The translations under genes and the position numbers were made by a program. The notes beneath the pieces are model-generated. The model was not told where the DNA came from. It saw nothing but the letters and a program-made list of their open reading frames with translations, and made no database searches. A stretch of 64,000 nt of DNA, taken from assembly GCA_930367205.1 (NCBI GenBank), contig OV884011.1, positions 145,015,937 through 145,079,936 on the forward strand, in the 5' to 3' direction. Of the stretch, positions 14,462-27,376 are shown in pieces (the stretch's first letter is position 1; every line of letters starts with the position of its first letter). The stretch comes from Acanthosoma haemorrhoidale (lineage: Eukaryota; Arthropoda; Insecta; Hemiptera; Acanthosomatidae).

Positions 14462-17400
14462 GACGACCCCAAACATTTTTCTTATTTTGTACACACCATT
14501 GTTACTAGTTGGTTTATAGGAACAGGTGTTCCCAAGATTATTTTTTGCACTAAAATAAATGATTAACTATAAGGAAACTGATACAGTTACTGTAGATTAG
14601 CTTTATCGGAGTGAAGGTGTGGGGTCAATTATATTAGGATCTACAAGTATAGATATAGGGATAACCAGAATTTAGCATAAATTGATTTAAATAATACCAT
14701 TTAGGTTGGCTAACGCCCCTTTATAATAAATATCATAACTCACCAGTTTAATTGTAAATCCAGGATTTTAGTACAATCTTGATGAAGTCATGATGACTAA
14801 CAAGAACCAGCTGAGAGATGGAAGATTCAAAATTTCCAAGACCTCAATAGATCAACCGCCCAAAGGAATATTCTTCTTTCAGAACTCCGACCCTGTCTAG
14901 AGGAGGCAAATCGACGCACTGAAAGAAAACGGCCAAACTAGCGACTAAAGCAAATAAGAAGAAATGCAGCACCAAGACTTTAATGCCGACAGCTGAAATT
15001 CTCCGTAAATATGAAAATGTGTAATACTATAGTATATCAAGCCTGTAAGAAGTAAGATACTTTGTTAGCTTGTATCAATCAAATGTCTGTGTTGCATGGA
15101 TTAATTTGTTATTAATATCCTGTGTCCAGCACCTGGTCCACTATCATGACTATGTCATGGTTTTGAGTATAACCTGGATGAAGTCATGCTGACTAACCAG
15201 AACCAACCGAGACATTGAAAATTCAACATTTCTTTAGACCACAAAGGTTTAAAAGCCGAAAGAAAGATTTTTCTTTCAAAACCCCGGCCCGGTCTACAAT
15301 AGGGAGCAACAATGCACCGAAACTAAACATCCGAACTAGCGACTAAATCAAATTAGAAGATAAGAAACATCAAGGCTATAAATCCGACAGCTGAAATTCT
15401 CCGTAAATAGGAAAATTTGTAATATTATCGCATATCAAGCCTGTTAGAAGTAAGATAATCTGTAAGCTTGTATTTATTGTATGACTGTGTGAATGCATTT
15501 ATTTGTTATTAATATCCTGTGCCCAGGTTTTGGTCCGCCATCATGACTGCATCCAGGTTTCGAGTACAATCTGGATAAAGTCATGGTGACTAGCCAGAAA
15601 CAGCTGAGACATCAATTATTCAACATTTTCTGAAACACCGATGGATCAACAGTCCAAAGAAAAATTCTTCTTTCAGAACCCCGGCCTAGTCTAGAGGAGG
15701 GCAGAACGATGCACCGAAAGTAAAAGGCCGAACTACCGACTAAATCAAATTAGAAGAAAAGAAACACCAAGGCTATAATGCCGACAGCTGAGATTCTCTG
15801 TAAATAAGAAAATTTGTAATAGTATAGCTTTTCACGACTTTTTGAAGTAACAGGCTTTGTAAGCTTGTCTTTAAACCATGAGTTAACCGTGTTGCATGCA
15901 TTTATGTGTTATTTATATCCTGTGCTCAGGTCCTGGCACATTTCCAGGTTCTGGTCCGCCATCATGACTGCATCCAGGTTTTGAGTACAATCTAGATGAA
16001 GTCATGATGACTAACCAGAACCAACTGAGACATCGAAGATTCAACATTCCCTGAGAACCTAATGGATCAAAAGCCCTAGAAAAGTATATCCAAGGCTGCA
16101 AAGGTAACAGTTGGGATTTCCTTTAAATAAGATAGTTTTTATAGTAGTCATGATGTTCTTTGCAGGTCTTGTAGATGTAAGAGAATTTCTTAGCTTGTCT
16201 TTAACGTGTAATTTTACAGTTCTGCATGAATTTATTCGTGTTTTAGCGGCATATCCCGTGCTTTTTAAGTCTGTTAGAAGTATGAGAATTTGCCTTGGAT
16301 GCCATTCATTTTTAGAGGTCTTTTTTCGTTTTTAATATTTAGCCTTTTGTAGTTACACGGGTAAATGGATTTCTTCTACTATCTGTGCTTAATTTCACCC
16401 TTAGGATAAATAGTTGAGGTGTGAAATATCGTTAAAACTCTCAAACCGGTTAAATAATCAGTTTCGAAGCACTGTGAATGTGATAAAAGTCAATTCATGA
16501 AAACGAAATATTTAAAAATGTTTTTCTGAAACACCAAAATTATGAAAATGTTCGTAAATATGTGGTAAATAATGGTAGATATATTTAAACCAAAAAAAAT
16601 TAATTATTGTAATCCAAAATATTCCAGATGTTTATCTGGACACTCTAGTCTAGACGTCTGACCTTGCAATTTTTTCAAGAGAGTTGTATATCTGCATATT
16701 TTTAGACCTCAATCGTTTTTAATTATACAATTATAGATTCTCAATAGCTTTATTCTATTTCCTGTAGCTTGGCTACATTTTATACATGTTATAATAAAAA
16801 AATAGCCATAGTAAAGACCTCAATCGTCCCGTATTCATGTACTAGTTGGGACAGGTTGTGTGGTGGTCTTAGTTACGGTCCGCAAATATAGATGCCCAAA
16901 CGCTTTTACGCCACATTCCCAGTGTAAAGTGTGTCTTCTCTAGTTATAGTATTCATTATCGGAGCGGCGTGTTGTGCAGATAAGTTCGGTTAGTTGAACA
17001 TAAGAATCCAAATGCATTGCGTATGACTGTGTGACTTACTACTTGCCTATTTACGGTGTGAAAATCGGTTTCCATTCAATGTCGCTACATCTTATCAGGT
17101 ATGTGAACATATTTATTTGGGTATTTCTAGTCTAGGTTTACAAAGTGAAATTAAATATGTGAGTTTTAACATGGATCATGCTAAAAGGTGTGTGTTGGAA
17201 ATATGCTTACTCTCCATGTATGGTTGACAATCGCTGTAAATATGCAAATGTAATATATTAGTGATTTTCGCAGATGCATCTCTTCAGTTAACGGTGTGCG
17301 GTTATTTTTATTTTAAAAGTATATGAGCGGTTTTTTTTTTTGTTTGAATATATTAAAATAGTTTACTAATTCATACTAACTTTAAAATTCACGTAGCAAT

Positions 17401-18181
17401 AATTTGTCGACTAAAAAAAAAATTGAGCAAATATTTGCTTATCTGCCTTCGAATCACAAGTATTAATAATTTGTTCGTTATTTACAATTTTAAAACGTGT
17501 AGAATGTGGTCCATGGAAGTTTGCAAATGAAATTCATATTATTACTTATTTGTATTCAAGATAATATTTGTCTAAAACTGCTGGAACAAAGAAGGGAATA
17601 TTTACATTCCAGGAGGGGATCTGTTGTATGATTAGCAGCAAAGCAGGCATTTTTTTAAAATTTCTGATTCCTGCTATGTCAAAATGTAATTAGTTTTCTT
17701 TGGTTTCCCTAGATAACCTTCATTTAGGAAACTCTTCAAATGATTGCTCCTAAACGTTGTATCCAATGTCTTGGCTATAGTATAATCCATGTTATTCTTG
17801 GCATGGTGGTGAATTTATTTTGGAGACTACCATAGTAGTTTCCTAAGTTGGTTTCTCCGGTGTCTATATTGGTCTGTTCTGTACACGGTTTTTGTCTTGT
17901 TGCGAGAAAATTCGATATTCTCTTCCATATGTAAACCGTATTTCTTTTAAGTGTGTTATTATTCGGAAAGGTTTATGTTTGTTATATTTTGTGGGATATA
18001 TTGATTTAGCCATATGGGCTATCGGTTATTTTTTCTAACATGAGTAACTAGCCTCCTAGTTTTTGTTGGGTTTTCCTGCCTGGCTTGTGTTTTATTGCTT
18101 TCTCATAGCGAGATGTTTCCCGAGAATAATGGCCTCAGGTATGTTAGGGATCTTTCACTTATAGCCCGACCGAGGTACAAA
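14462..18181. repeat. Tandem array unit, copy 5 (3720 bp)
   Basis: Complete unit. It shares with copy 6 the variants aattgattt near 14684 and gactaaccag near 15191, both absent from copies 1-4. Confidence 0.97.
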
Positions 18182-20636
18182 GACGACCCCAAACATTTTT
18201 CTTATTTTGTACACACCATTGTTACTAGTTGGTTTATAGGAACAGGTGTTCCCAAGATTATTTTTTGCACTAAAATAAATGATTAACTATAAGGAAACTG
18301 ATACAGTTACTGTAGATTAGCTTTATCGGAGTGAAGGTGTGGGGTCAATTATATTAGGATCTACAAGTATAGATATAGGGATAACCAGAATTTAGCATAA
18401 ATTGATTTAAATAATACCATTTAGGTTGGCTAACGCCCCTTTATAATAAATATCATAACTCACCAGTTTAATTGTAAATCCAGGATTTTAGTACAATCTT
18501 GATGAAGTCATGATGACTAACAAGAACCAGCTGAGAGATGGAAGATTCAAAATTTCCAAGACCTCAATAGATCAACCGCCCAAAGGAATATTCTTCTTTC
18601 AGAACTCCGACCCTGTCTAGAGGAGGCAAATCGACGCACTGAAAGAAAACGGCCAAACTAGCGACTAAAGCAAATAAGAAGAAATGCAGCACCAAGACTT
18701 TAATGCCGACAGCTGAAATTCTCCGTAAATATGAAAATGTGTAATACTATAGTATATCAAGCCTGTAAGAAGTAAGATACTTTGTTAGCTTGTATCAATC
18801 AAATGTCTGTGTTGCATGGATTAATTTGTTATTAATATCCTGTGTCCAGCACCTGGTCCACTATCATGACTATGTCATGGTTTTGAGTATAACCTGGATG
18901 AAGTCATGCTGACTAACCAGAACCAACCGAGACATTGAAAATTCAACATTTCTTTAGACCACAAAGGTTTAAAAGCCGAAAGAAAGATTTTTCTTTCAAA
19001 ACCCCGGCCCGGTCTACAATAGGGAGCAACAATGCACCGAAACTAAACATCCGAACTAGCGACTAAATCAAATTAGAAGATAAGAAACATCAAGGCTATA
19101 AATCCGACAGCTGAAATTCTCCGTAAATAGGAAAATTTGTAATATTATCGCATATCAAGCCTGTTAGAAGTAAGATAATCTGTAAGCTTGTATTTATTGT
19201 ATGACTGTGTGAATGCATTTATTTGTTATTAATATCCTGTGCCCAGGTTTTGGTCCGCCATCATGACTGCATCCAGGTTTCGAGTACAATCTGGATAAAG
19301 TCATGGTGACTAGCCAGAAACAGCTGAGACATCAATTATTCAACATTTTCTGAAACACCGATGGATCAACAGTCCAAAGAAAAATTCTTCTTTCAGAACC
19401 CCGGCCTAGTCTAGAGGAGGGCAGAACGATGCACCGAAAGTAAAAGGCCGAACTACCGACTAAATCAAATTAGAAGAAAAGAAACACCAAGGCTATAATG
19501 CCGACAGCTGAGATTCTCTGTAAATAAGAAAATTTGTAATAGTATAGCTTTTCACGACTTTTTGAAGTAACAGGCTTTGTAAGCTTGTCTTTAAACCATG
19601 AGTTAACCGTGTTGCATGCATTTATGTGTTATTTATATCCTGTGCTCAGGTCCTGGCACATTTCCAGGTTCTGGTCCGCCATCATGACTGCATCCAGGTT
19701 TTGAGTACAATCTAGATGAAGTCATGATGACTAACCAGAACCAACTGAGACATCGAAGATTCAACATTCCCTGAGAACCTAATGGATCAAAAGCCCTAGA
19801 AAAGTATATCCAAGGCTGCAAAGGTAACAGTTGGGATTTCCTTTAAATAAGATAGTTTTTATAGTAGTCATGATGTTCTTTGCAGGTCTTGTAGATGTAA
19901 GAGAATTTCTTAGCTTGTCTTTAACGTGTAATTTTACAGTTCTGCATGAATTTATTCGTGTTTTAGCGGCATATCCCGTGCTTTTTAAGTCTGTTAGAAG
20001 TATGAGAATTTGCCTTGGATGCCATTCATTTTTAGAGGTCTTTTTTCGTTTTTAATATTTAGCCTTTTGTAGTTACACGGGTAAATGGATTTCTTCTACT
20101 ATCTGTGCTTAATTTCACCCTTAGGATAAATAGTTGAGGTGTGAAATATCGTTAAAACTCTCAAACCGGTTAAATAATCAGTTTCGAAGCACTGTGAATG
20201 TGATAAAAGTCAATTCATGAAAACGAAATATTTAAAAATGTTTTTCTGAAACACCAAAATTATGAAAATGTTCGTAAATATGTGGTAAATAATGGTAGAT
20301 ATATTTAAACCAAAAAAAATTAATTATTGTAATCCAAAATATTCCAGATGTTTATCTGGACACTCTAGTCTAGACGTCTGACCTTGCAATTTTTTCAAGG
20401 GAGTTGTATATCTGCATATTTTTAGACCTCAATCGTTTTTAATTATACAATTATAGATTCTCAATAGCTTTATTCTATTTCCTGTAGCTTGGCTACATTT
20501 TATACATGTTATAATAAAAAAATAGCCATAGTAAAGACCTCAATCGTCCCGTATTCATGTACTAGTTGGGACAGGTTGTGTGGTGGTCTTAGTTACGGTC
20601 CGCAAATATAGATGCCCAAACGCTTTTACGCCACAT
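18182..20636. repeat. Tandem array unit, copy 6, left part
   Basis: Unit positions 1-2455. The unit breaks after acgccacat at 20636, where Jockey element A begins, and resumes at tcccagtg (25013) after that element's poly(A). No base is clearly duplicated across the insertion. Confidence 0.95.
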
Positions 20637-20756
20637 GATTATTCTAGTGATCAGTTCAGTGTCAGCAGTCGTAGTGTACACATCTCTGCTGCCAGTGTTT
20701 CCCGCCATCATCTTCTGCCACCATCTTACGTGGCCCAAGGTACTTTTTATTATTTT

Positions 20757-20812
20757 GTGACAGTGTAGTTGTGACAGTGTAGTTGTGTCAGTGTAGTTGT
20801 GTCAGTGTTTTT
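20757..20812 (+). repeat. 14 bp tandem repeat in the 5' UTR of Jockey A
   Basis: Four consecutive 14-mers of the form gtg(a/t)cagtgtagtt, the last ending gtttttt-like. Copy C has only one comparable segment (cagtgtttttgtgtc), so the motif expanded in A. Upstream, at the element's 5' end, is atcagttcagtg, which resembles an arthropod initiator and would fit an internal promoter. Confidence 0.8.
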
Positions 20813-20868
20813 CGTAGGGGGACGGCACCCCAGTAAAATATTTTGCTGTTTTTTTTTGGAGTTGTAAT

Positions 20869-22139
20869 ATGTTCGGAAGTATGGAAATGGAGACCGATAG
20901 TTCGCGGAAGCGGTCGGCTTCACCGACACAGGAATCGGATAGTGAAGAAGATTTTACCTTTCCAAAAATCACTGTAAAGGTACAAAGGCGAAAAACCCGA
21001 CGAAGGTCGGAAATAAATTTCAGGCTTTGGCCACTGAGTCACCGGAAAGCCCTAATCCTGTGACTCAGGCACCAAAGAAGCCGCCGCCTGTTGTCGTTTC
21101 CGGTGAAACAACAACAATTTTAACTCAGATGCTCAAAGGAGCAAACATAAACAAATTCGCCCTCAGGAAGACGAAGGAGGGCGTAACTATTTACCCCGAG
21201 CTCGAGGAGGAAAGAGCGAAAATTTTAAAACTGCTCCAGACAGGTGGAAAGGAATTCCACACTTTCGCCCCGAGAGGCGGCACCAAGAATAAGAAGTATC
21301 TTATTCTTGGCTTGGATGTCCAGGAGGACATTGAAGAAATTAAATCCACGATAGTGGATGCCGTACCAGGAGTAGTTGATGTGAGAAGACTCCGAAAAAG
21401 TGACCCAGCAGGACGAAAAGAAGATATTTCGCCAGTCCTAGTAACAGCAAATGCGAGCGTCACCCTGAACGCCGTGAAAAAGGTACGTGCCATCAACCAC
21501 GTCATAGTTCGTGTAGTGACGTTCAAGGAACAGAGAGGCGCCCCTCAATGCTTTAGATGTCAAGAGTTCGGCCACACAAAGAACCACTGTGGCAAGAAAC
21601 TTAAATGTGTTAGATGTGCAGGACCTCACGAGGTGGCGCTGTGCCCCAGGAATGAGACGGCCCCGCTAAAGTGTTCGAACTGCGGCGAGGCACATCCCGC
21701 CTCGTACAGAGGCTGTGAGGAAAGGAAGAAGCTACTAGCCAGAGTGAGACCGGCCCCCGACAGAGTGCAGCCCCAGCAGAAGAGGAGCCGCCCAGACGTG
21801 CCACTAATGAGACCTGCTCCACCTCCATCTGTACCTGCCTGGCAGAACCCGCTCTTCAAGCTCTTTCAAGCCAGAGATGAAGAAACGGCTCATCCTTCGA
21901 AGACGAGAGCAGCCGCCTCCACGTCGAGAGCTGCCCCCTCCACGTCGAGAACTGCCCCCAGAACTTCGCAGGACACTCCGGAAAATAACAATTGTGAGTA
22001 CCTAGATCCTAGGCTTAAGTTTCTTACAAACGACCAGCGTAAAGACCTTGAATGCGCACCGAAATGGGTAACTGCACTAGTAGACTTCTGTAGCCAAATG
22101 CTCATGGCTATGATATCTGGTAAACATCAACAATGGTAG
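20869..22139 (+). pseudogene. Jockey A ORF1, gag-like RNA-binding protein, frameshifted
   Basis: The protein would coat the element RNA as the nucleocapsid of the retrotransposition particle. ATG at 20869 opens a frame with a serine-rich acidic start (MEMETDSSRKR...). Relative to copy C, about 10 nt are missing near 20983, so the body of the protein continues in another frame from ~20991 (KNPTKVGNKFQA) to the TAG at 22137-22139. Three C-terminal CCHC-type knuckles are intact: CFRCQEFGHTKNHC, CVRCAGPHEVALC and CSNCGEAHPASYRGC. A Ser/Thr/Ala-rich tail with a 21 bp DNA repeat (TSRAAPS-like) follows. It overlaps ORF2 by 7 nt. Family: Jockey-type ORF1p. The frameshift is seen only by comparison with copy C, but the alignment on both sides is clear. 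Confidence 0.85.
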
Positions 22140-24757
22140 ATTACCAAGTATTAAATTTTAACGTTGATGGTCTCCTGACCAAAATAGATGAGGTAGAAGT
22201 GCTGCTAGCTCTCTACCGACCAGATATTGTAGTTTTGACAGACACTAGGGTATCTACACAATCGTTTCACATTAAAGGTTATTCAACTGCCATTGAAAGA
22301 GTTAACGGTTACGGAGGCGTTTTAATTGCTATACGCCTTGGCATCAATTGGAAGACAGTGGCTTCACCACTGACTACAACTGATCCCAAGCTTCACCACT
22401 TGACAGTTAAGGTAAATTTGGGGAGACCCATTTACCTTACCGCCCTGTACAGAAGACCGTGCGCGTCTCTACAGCAGTACTCAGCCTTGCTACACGCATG
22501 TGCGCAAAGATCTAACCACTGGGTGGTGGGAGATCTCAATGCGAGACACACAATGTGGTATAACACCGTAACGAACAAGGCTGGGAGACTCCTGTTGAGA
22601 ACGCCATTCACGGTCGTTCACCCCCAGACTTTTACTTTTCGACAAAGAGGTAACCCGCAGGCTACATCGACGATTGACTTACTACTGACAAAACAACCCC
22701 ACCGTATCACTAGTTGCACCGCCCTTGACTTTATTACCTCTGACCACAGGCCAGTACTGTATGCAGTGGATGGTAAAGTGGCGACCCCTCGCCCCACGAG
22801 ATACGACTATCGTCGTGCCGACTGGGATCTGTATCGGTCGCAGATTTACCATAACCTGCATACGGTACCCATTCTCCGCACGAAAGAAGAAGTAGATCTT
22901 CAACTAGCTTTCATAACTGATGTGATCATAGACGCAGCAAACACTGCGATCCCGAAGTACACTCCCATGCCACCGTCTCTGCGACCACCTCCAGACCACA
23001 TTCTTAAAATTATAGCCTTGCGCAATAATTGGAAGAATAGATGGTACAGGACGAGAGATCAGCAAGCCAAGGTCGTTGTGAATTCTCTCACAACGCAAAT
23101 CCGGGGCTAGATGAAACTCTGGAAAACAGCGCAGTGGCATGAGAGACTTCGTAGCACTCACGGAGATCACAGAAAGTTTTGGAAGCTGTTGAAGACTACA
23201 AAAGGCAAGACAGCCACTGTCCGTCTTCACGAAGGCGACAATGTTCTGACTGCTGAGCAACAGGCAACAAAACTGGCCGACCATTACGCTAGGGATATTA
23301 CGGCTAGGACGGGATACTACCACATGCCTCCTCCGGTAGATGCTGAACAGAACCACATGTTTGTATCACCGAAGCAGCTCAAGGCGATTCTTCGCCGGTG
23401 TCAGGGAAACCGAGCACCAGGGCACGACGGGATACAAACAGTGCTGCTCAAACAAATGCCGAGGAGAGGGATAGTACAACTAGCAAACTTATACAACTCT
23501 TGTATAAGATTGCGGTACTTTCCTGACACATGGAAACAAGCCATCTTGTTTCCATTACTAAAGCCAGCCAAAAGTGGAGATCCCCCAGCCGACTACCGCC
23601 CGATCAGTCTGCTACCACAGATGGGGAAAATCCTTGAGAAAATTCTTTTGAATTATCTCAAAGATTACTGCTCGGAAAATGATATCATTCCGCCAGAGCA
23701 GACTGGATTCCAATCCAGTATGAGCGCAGAGCACCCCCTTCTGAAGGTGCAGTCAGAAGTTAGCCATAACATGAATAGAAACATAGCCATGGCTATGATT
23801 TCCATTGATTGCACCCAAGCATTCGACTCGGTGTCTCACGGGACACTGTGTCAAATGCTCTGCGACCGGGAATGCCCGGAACAACTATATTCAATTCTGG
23901 CTAGCTTCCTGAAAAACAGATCGCTGCGGGTGCGGGTGGGTGATAGCTTCTCCGAAGCTGTGCCACTGACCTGTGGAGTACCCCAAGGCGCCGTCTTATC
24001 CCCTGTACTATTCAACGTATACACGTCCGAGATTGTCGGAGCCCGCTACAAAAATACCACAGTTACTGCTTTCGCAGATGACATAGCGGTGTACAGCAGC
24101 AGCATGAGTGCCAAGGTAGCTCTAAGACAGGCTGAAGCAGCCTGTAACCAGATCAGTGAGAGATTGGGGAGACTCAATATCTCTGTAAACACGGGTAAGA
24201 CTGACTGTGCAATTTTCTCTTTTCAAAAGGGAAAAAGCCCGCTCCCTACTAGTTACATAGTAGGAACGAAGCAAAATTCACCAGCCAATGACCTAGTATA
24301 TCTGGGAATTAAAATGGACGGACACCTCCATTTTAGTAACCATTTTGCGAAGAAGTTGAAGCATACACGCATGAAGTCTTACCGGCTTACGCACTTATTG
24401 ACTTCCCCCAATCTATCACTGCGTCTCAAGCTACTGATTTACAAGAGCATACTCAGGCCTACTCTGCTGTATGGTGCACCGCTATTTCGTTATCTGACGT
24501 ATACGACAGCTAAGAAACTCCAACAATTCCAAAACGGTATACTGATGAAAGTGGTCAGAGGTACTTCATTCGAGCAGCGACGGAACAGTGAGCTGCATGA
24601 GATATTTGAGCTGCCTACGGTGGATGAATTCATCCAGCGTAGACATATCAAATTTTTCGACTCATTACAATATTTGACAAACCCGGTGTTTAACACTATA
24701 ACCCCCGCTCCGTTCCCTCATCGATGGCAGGACGCTGTCGTGGCTGGAACGCTTTAG
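22133..24757 (+). pseudogene. Jockey A ORF2, endonuclease-reverse transcriptase with one in-frame stop
   Basis: This is the replication enzyme for target-primed reverse transcription. The frame opens at ATG 22133 and closes at 24757, 874 codons, but codon 326 (23108-23110) is TAG; copy C has TTG there. The N-terminal ~230 residues are an APE-like endonuclease (NFNVDGLL near the start, VVGDLNARHTMW, SDHRPVLYAV). The RT follows: YRPISLLP, TGFQSSMSAEHPL, SIDCTQAFDSV, CGVPQGAVLSP, and the catalytic FADD at residues 647-650 (24071-24082). A thumb-like C-terminal part ends WQDAVVAGTL. There is no RNase H. Without the single nonsense codon the frame would be uninterrupted, so the copy looks recently inactivated. 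ORF2 starts 4 nt before the ORF1 stop ends, suggesting coupled translation. Confidence 0.92.
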
Positions 24758-24892
24758 TTTTAGGTTCTAGGTATAGCTTTTAGTTTGTAAGTTTTTTCTC
24801 CCGTTTTTAAACCGAAGGTGAGCCCCATCACCTAGATTTGTATTCATAGTATTTACCTATTAACCACAATCTGTATTGTTGATTAACACGAA

Positions 24893-24929
24893 CTCCTTCA
24901 AATGCATCTGTGCATAGCAGGATAAGGAG
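24893..24929 (+). ncRNA. Conserved 3' UTR stem-loop of Jockey A
   Basis: Outer stem CTCCTT (24893-24898) pairs with AAGGAG (24924-24929). An inner TGCAT pairs with ATaGCA (one bulged A) around a CTGTGC loop. The same fold is recognisable in copies B, D, E and G of this window, and is the best conserved part of otherwise diverged 3' UTRs. Known 3' UTR stem-loops of some LINEs are recognised by their own RT; that role is inferred here. Confidence 0.6.
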
Positions 24930-24982
24930 AAATTTGCAAAGTTTCTTTTAATATTTTCATTATATAACTTCATGGGGTTTAG

Positions 24983-25012
<30 letters not shown>

Positions 25013-25018
<6 letters not shown>

Positions 25019-25790
25019 TGTAAAGTGTGTCTTCTCTAGTTATAGTATTCATTATCGGAGCGGCGTTTTGTGCAGATCAGTTTGGTGAGTTGAACATAAG
25101 AATCCAAATGCATTGCGTATGACTGTGTGACTTACTACTTGCCTATTTACGGTGTGAAAATCGGTTTCCATTCGATGTCGCTACATCTTATCAGGTATGT
25201 GAACATATTTATTTGGGTATTTTTAGTCTAGGTTTACAAAGTGAAATTAAATATGTGAGTTTTAACATGGATCATGCTAAAAGGTGTGTGTTGGAAATAT
25301 GCTTACTCTCCATGTATGGTTGACAATTGCTGTAAATATGCAAATGTAATATATTAGTGATTTTCGCAGATGCATCTCTTCAGTTAACGGTGTGCGGTTA
25401 TTTTTATTTTAAAAGTATATGAGCGGTTTTTTTTTTGTTTGAATATATTAAAATAGTTTACTAATTCATACTAACTTTAAAATTCACGTAGCAATAATTT
25501 GTGACAAAAAAAAAATTGAGCAAATATTTGCTTATCTGCCTTCGAATCACAAGTATTAATAATTTGTTCGTTATTTACAATTTTAAAACGTGTAGAATGT
25601 GGTCCATGGAAGTTTGCAAATGAAATTCATATTATTACTTATTTGTATTCAAGATAATATTTGTCTAAAACTGCTGGAACAAAGAAGGGAATATTTACAT
25701 TCCAGGAGGGGATCTGTTGTATGATTAGCAGCAAAGCAGGCATTTTTTTAAAATTTCTGATTCCTGCTATGTCAAAATGTAATTAGTTTT
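25013..25790. repeat. Tandem array unit, copy 6, right part
   Basis: Unit positions 2456-3236, resuming exactly where the left part stopped. It carries small private changes (gcgttttgtgcag, gtgacaaaaaaaaa in place of gtcgactaaaaaaaaa). At 25790/25791 it jumps to position 1009 of another unit, a loss of ~1.49 kb. Confidence 0.93.
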
Positions 25791-26588
25791 GTATTTATTG
25801 TATGACTGTGTGAATGCATTTATTTGTTATTAATATCCTGTGCCCAGGTTTTGGTCCGCCATCATGACTGCATCCAGGTTTCGAGTACAATCTGGATAAA
25901 GTCATGGTGACTAGCCAGAAACAGCTGAGACATCAATTATTCAACATTTTCTGAAACACCGATGGATCAACAGTCCAAAGAAAAATTCTTCTTTCAGAAC
26001 CCCGGCCTAGTCTAGAGGAGGGCAGAACGATGCACCGAAAGTAAAAGGCCGAACTACCGACTAAATCAAATTAGAAGAAAAGAAACACCAAGGCTATAAT
26101 GCCGACAGCTGAGATTCTCTGTAAATAAGAAAATTTGTAATAGTATAGCTTTTCACGACTTTTTGAAGTAACAGGCTTTGTAAGCTTGTCTTTAAACCAT
26201 GAGTTAACCGTGTTGCATGCATTTATGTGTTATTTATATCCTGTGCTCAGGTCCTGGCACATTTCCAGGTTCTGGTCCGCCATCATGACTGCATCCAGGT
26301 TTTGAGTACAATCTAGATGAAGTCATGATGACTAACCAGAACCAACTGAGACATCGAAGATTCAACATTCCCTGAGAACCTAATGGATCAAAAGCCCTAG
26401 AAAAGTATATCCAAGGCTGCAAAGGTAACAGTTGAAATTTCCTTTAAATAAGATAGTTTTTATAGTAGTCATGATGTTCTTTGCAGGTCTTGTAGATGTA
26501 AGAGAATTTCTTAGCTTGTCTTTAACGTGTAATTTTACAGTTCTGCATGAATTTATTCGTGTTTTAGCGGCATATCCCGTGCTTTTTA
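25791..26588. repeat. Array fragment, unit positions 1009-1806
   Basis: Starts at gtatttattg (sub-repeat 2/3 region) and runs colinearly to gtgcttttta. It then jumps about 1.1 kb forward within the unit to position 2905; the four bases ttta are common to both sides of the junction. Confidence 0.92.
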
Positions 26589-27360
26589 CTAATTCATACT
26601 AACTTTAAAATTCACGTAGCAATAATTTGTCGACTAAAAAAAAAATTGAGCAAATATTTGCTTATCTGCCTTCGAATCACAAGTATTAATAATTTGTTCG
26701 TTATTAACAATTTTAAAACGTGTAGAATGTGGTCCATGGAAGTTTGCAAATGAAATTCATATTATTACTTATTTGTATTCAAGATAATATTTGTCTAAAA
26801 CTGCTGGAACAAAGAAGGGAATATTTACATTCCAGGAGGGGATCTGTTGTATGATTAGCAGCAAAGCAGGCATTTTTTTAAAATTTCTGATTCCTGCTAT
26901 GTCAAAATGTAATTAGTTTTCTTTGGTTTCCCTAGATAACCTTCATTTAGGAAACTCTTCAAATGATTGCTCCTAAACGTTGTATCCAATGTCTTGGCTA
27001 TAGTATAATCCATGTTATTCTTGGCATGGTGGTGAATTTATTTTGGAGACTACCATAGTAGTTTCCTAAGTTGGTTTCTCCGGTGTCTATATTGGTCTGT
27101 TCTGTACACGGTTTTTGTCTTGTTGCGAGAAAATTCGATATTCTCTTCCATATGTAAACCGTATTTCTTTTAAGTGTGTTATTATTCGGAAAGGTTTATG
27201 TTTGTTATATTTTGTGGGATATATTGATTTAGCCATATGGGCTATCGGTTACTTTTTTCTAACATGAGTAACTAGCCTCCTAGGTTTTGTTGGGTTTTCC
27301 TGCCTGGCTTGTGTTTTATTGCTTTCTCATAGCGAGATGTTTCCCGAGAATAATGGCCTC
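26589..27360. repeat. Array fragment, unit positions 2905-3675
   Basis: Colinear with the unit from ctaattcatact to gagaataatggcctc. The junction at 27360 is followed by 16 bp (27361-27376, catggtggtagtaatg) that match neither flank and look like filler. Confidence 0.92.
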
Positions 27361-27376
27361 CATGGTGGTAGTAATG

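Larger units (their letters stand above)
20637..25012 (+). mobile_element. Jockey-type non-LTR retrotransposon A, near full length
   Basis: The 4.4 kb element has a 5' UTR, a gag-like ORF1 with zinc knuckles, ORF2 with an APE-type endonuclease and a reverse transcriptase, a 3' UTR and a 30 nt poly(A) (24983-25012). There is no RNase H domain, as usual for Jockey. Two lesions make this copy non-autonomous as it stands: a ~10 nt deletion in ORF1 and a TAG in ORF2. Both were recognised by comparison with copy C. It sits in unit 6 of the array with no evident target-site duplication. Confidence 0.93.

Noticed and set aside
1..20636. Array as ribosomal DNA spacer or histone cluster
   Set aside because: The nested sub-repeats suggested a spacer, but no rRNA, histone, 5S or snRNA sequence was seen in any complete unit.
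21191..22105. Several antisense open frames opposite Jockey ORF1 and ORF2
   Set aside because: Shadows of the real coding strand; none has an independent domain.
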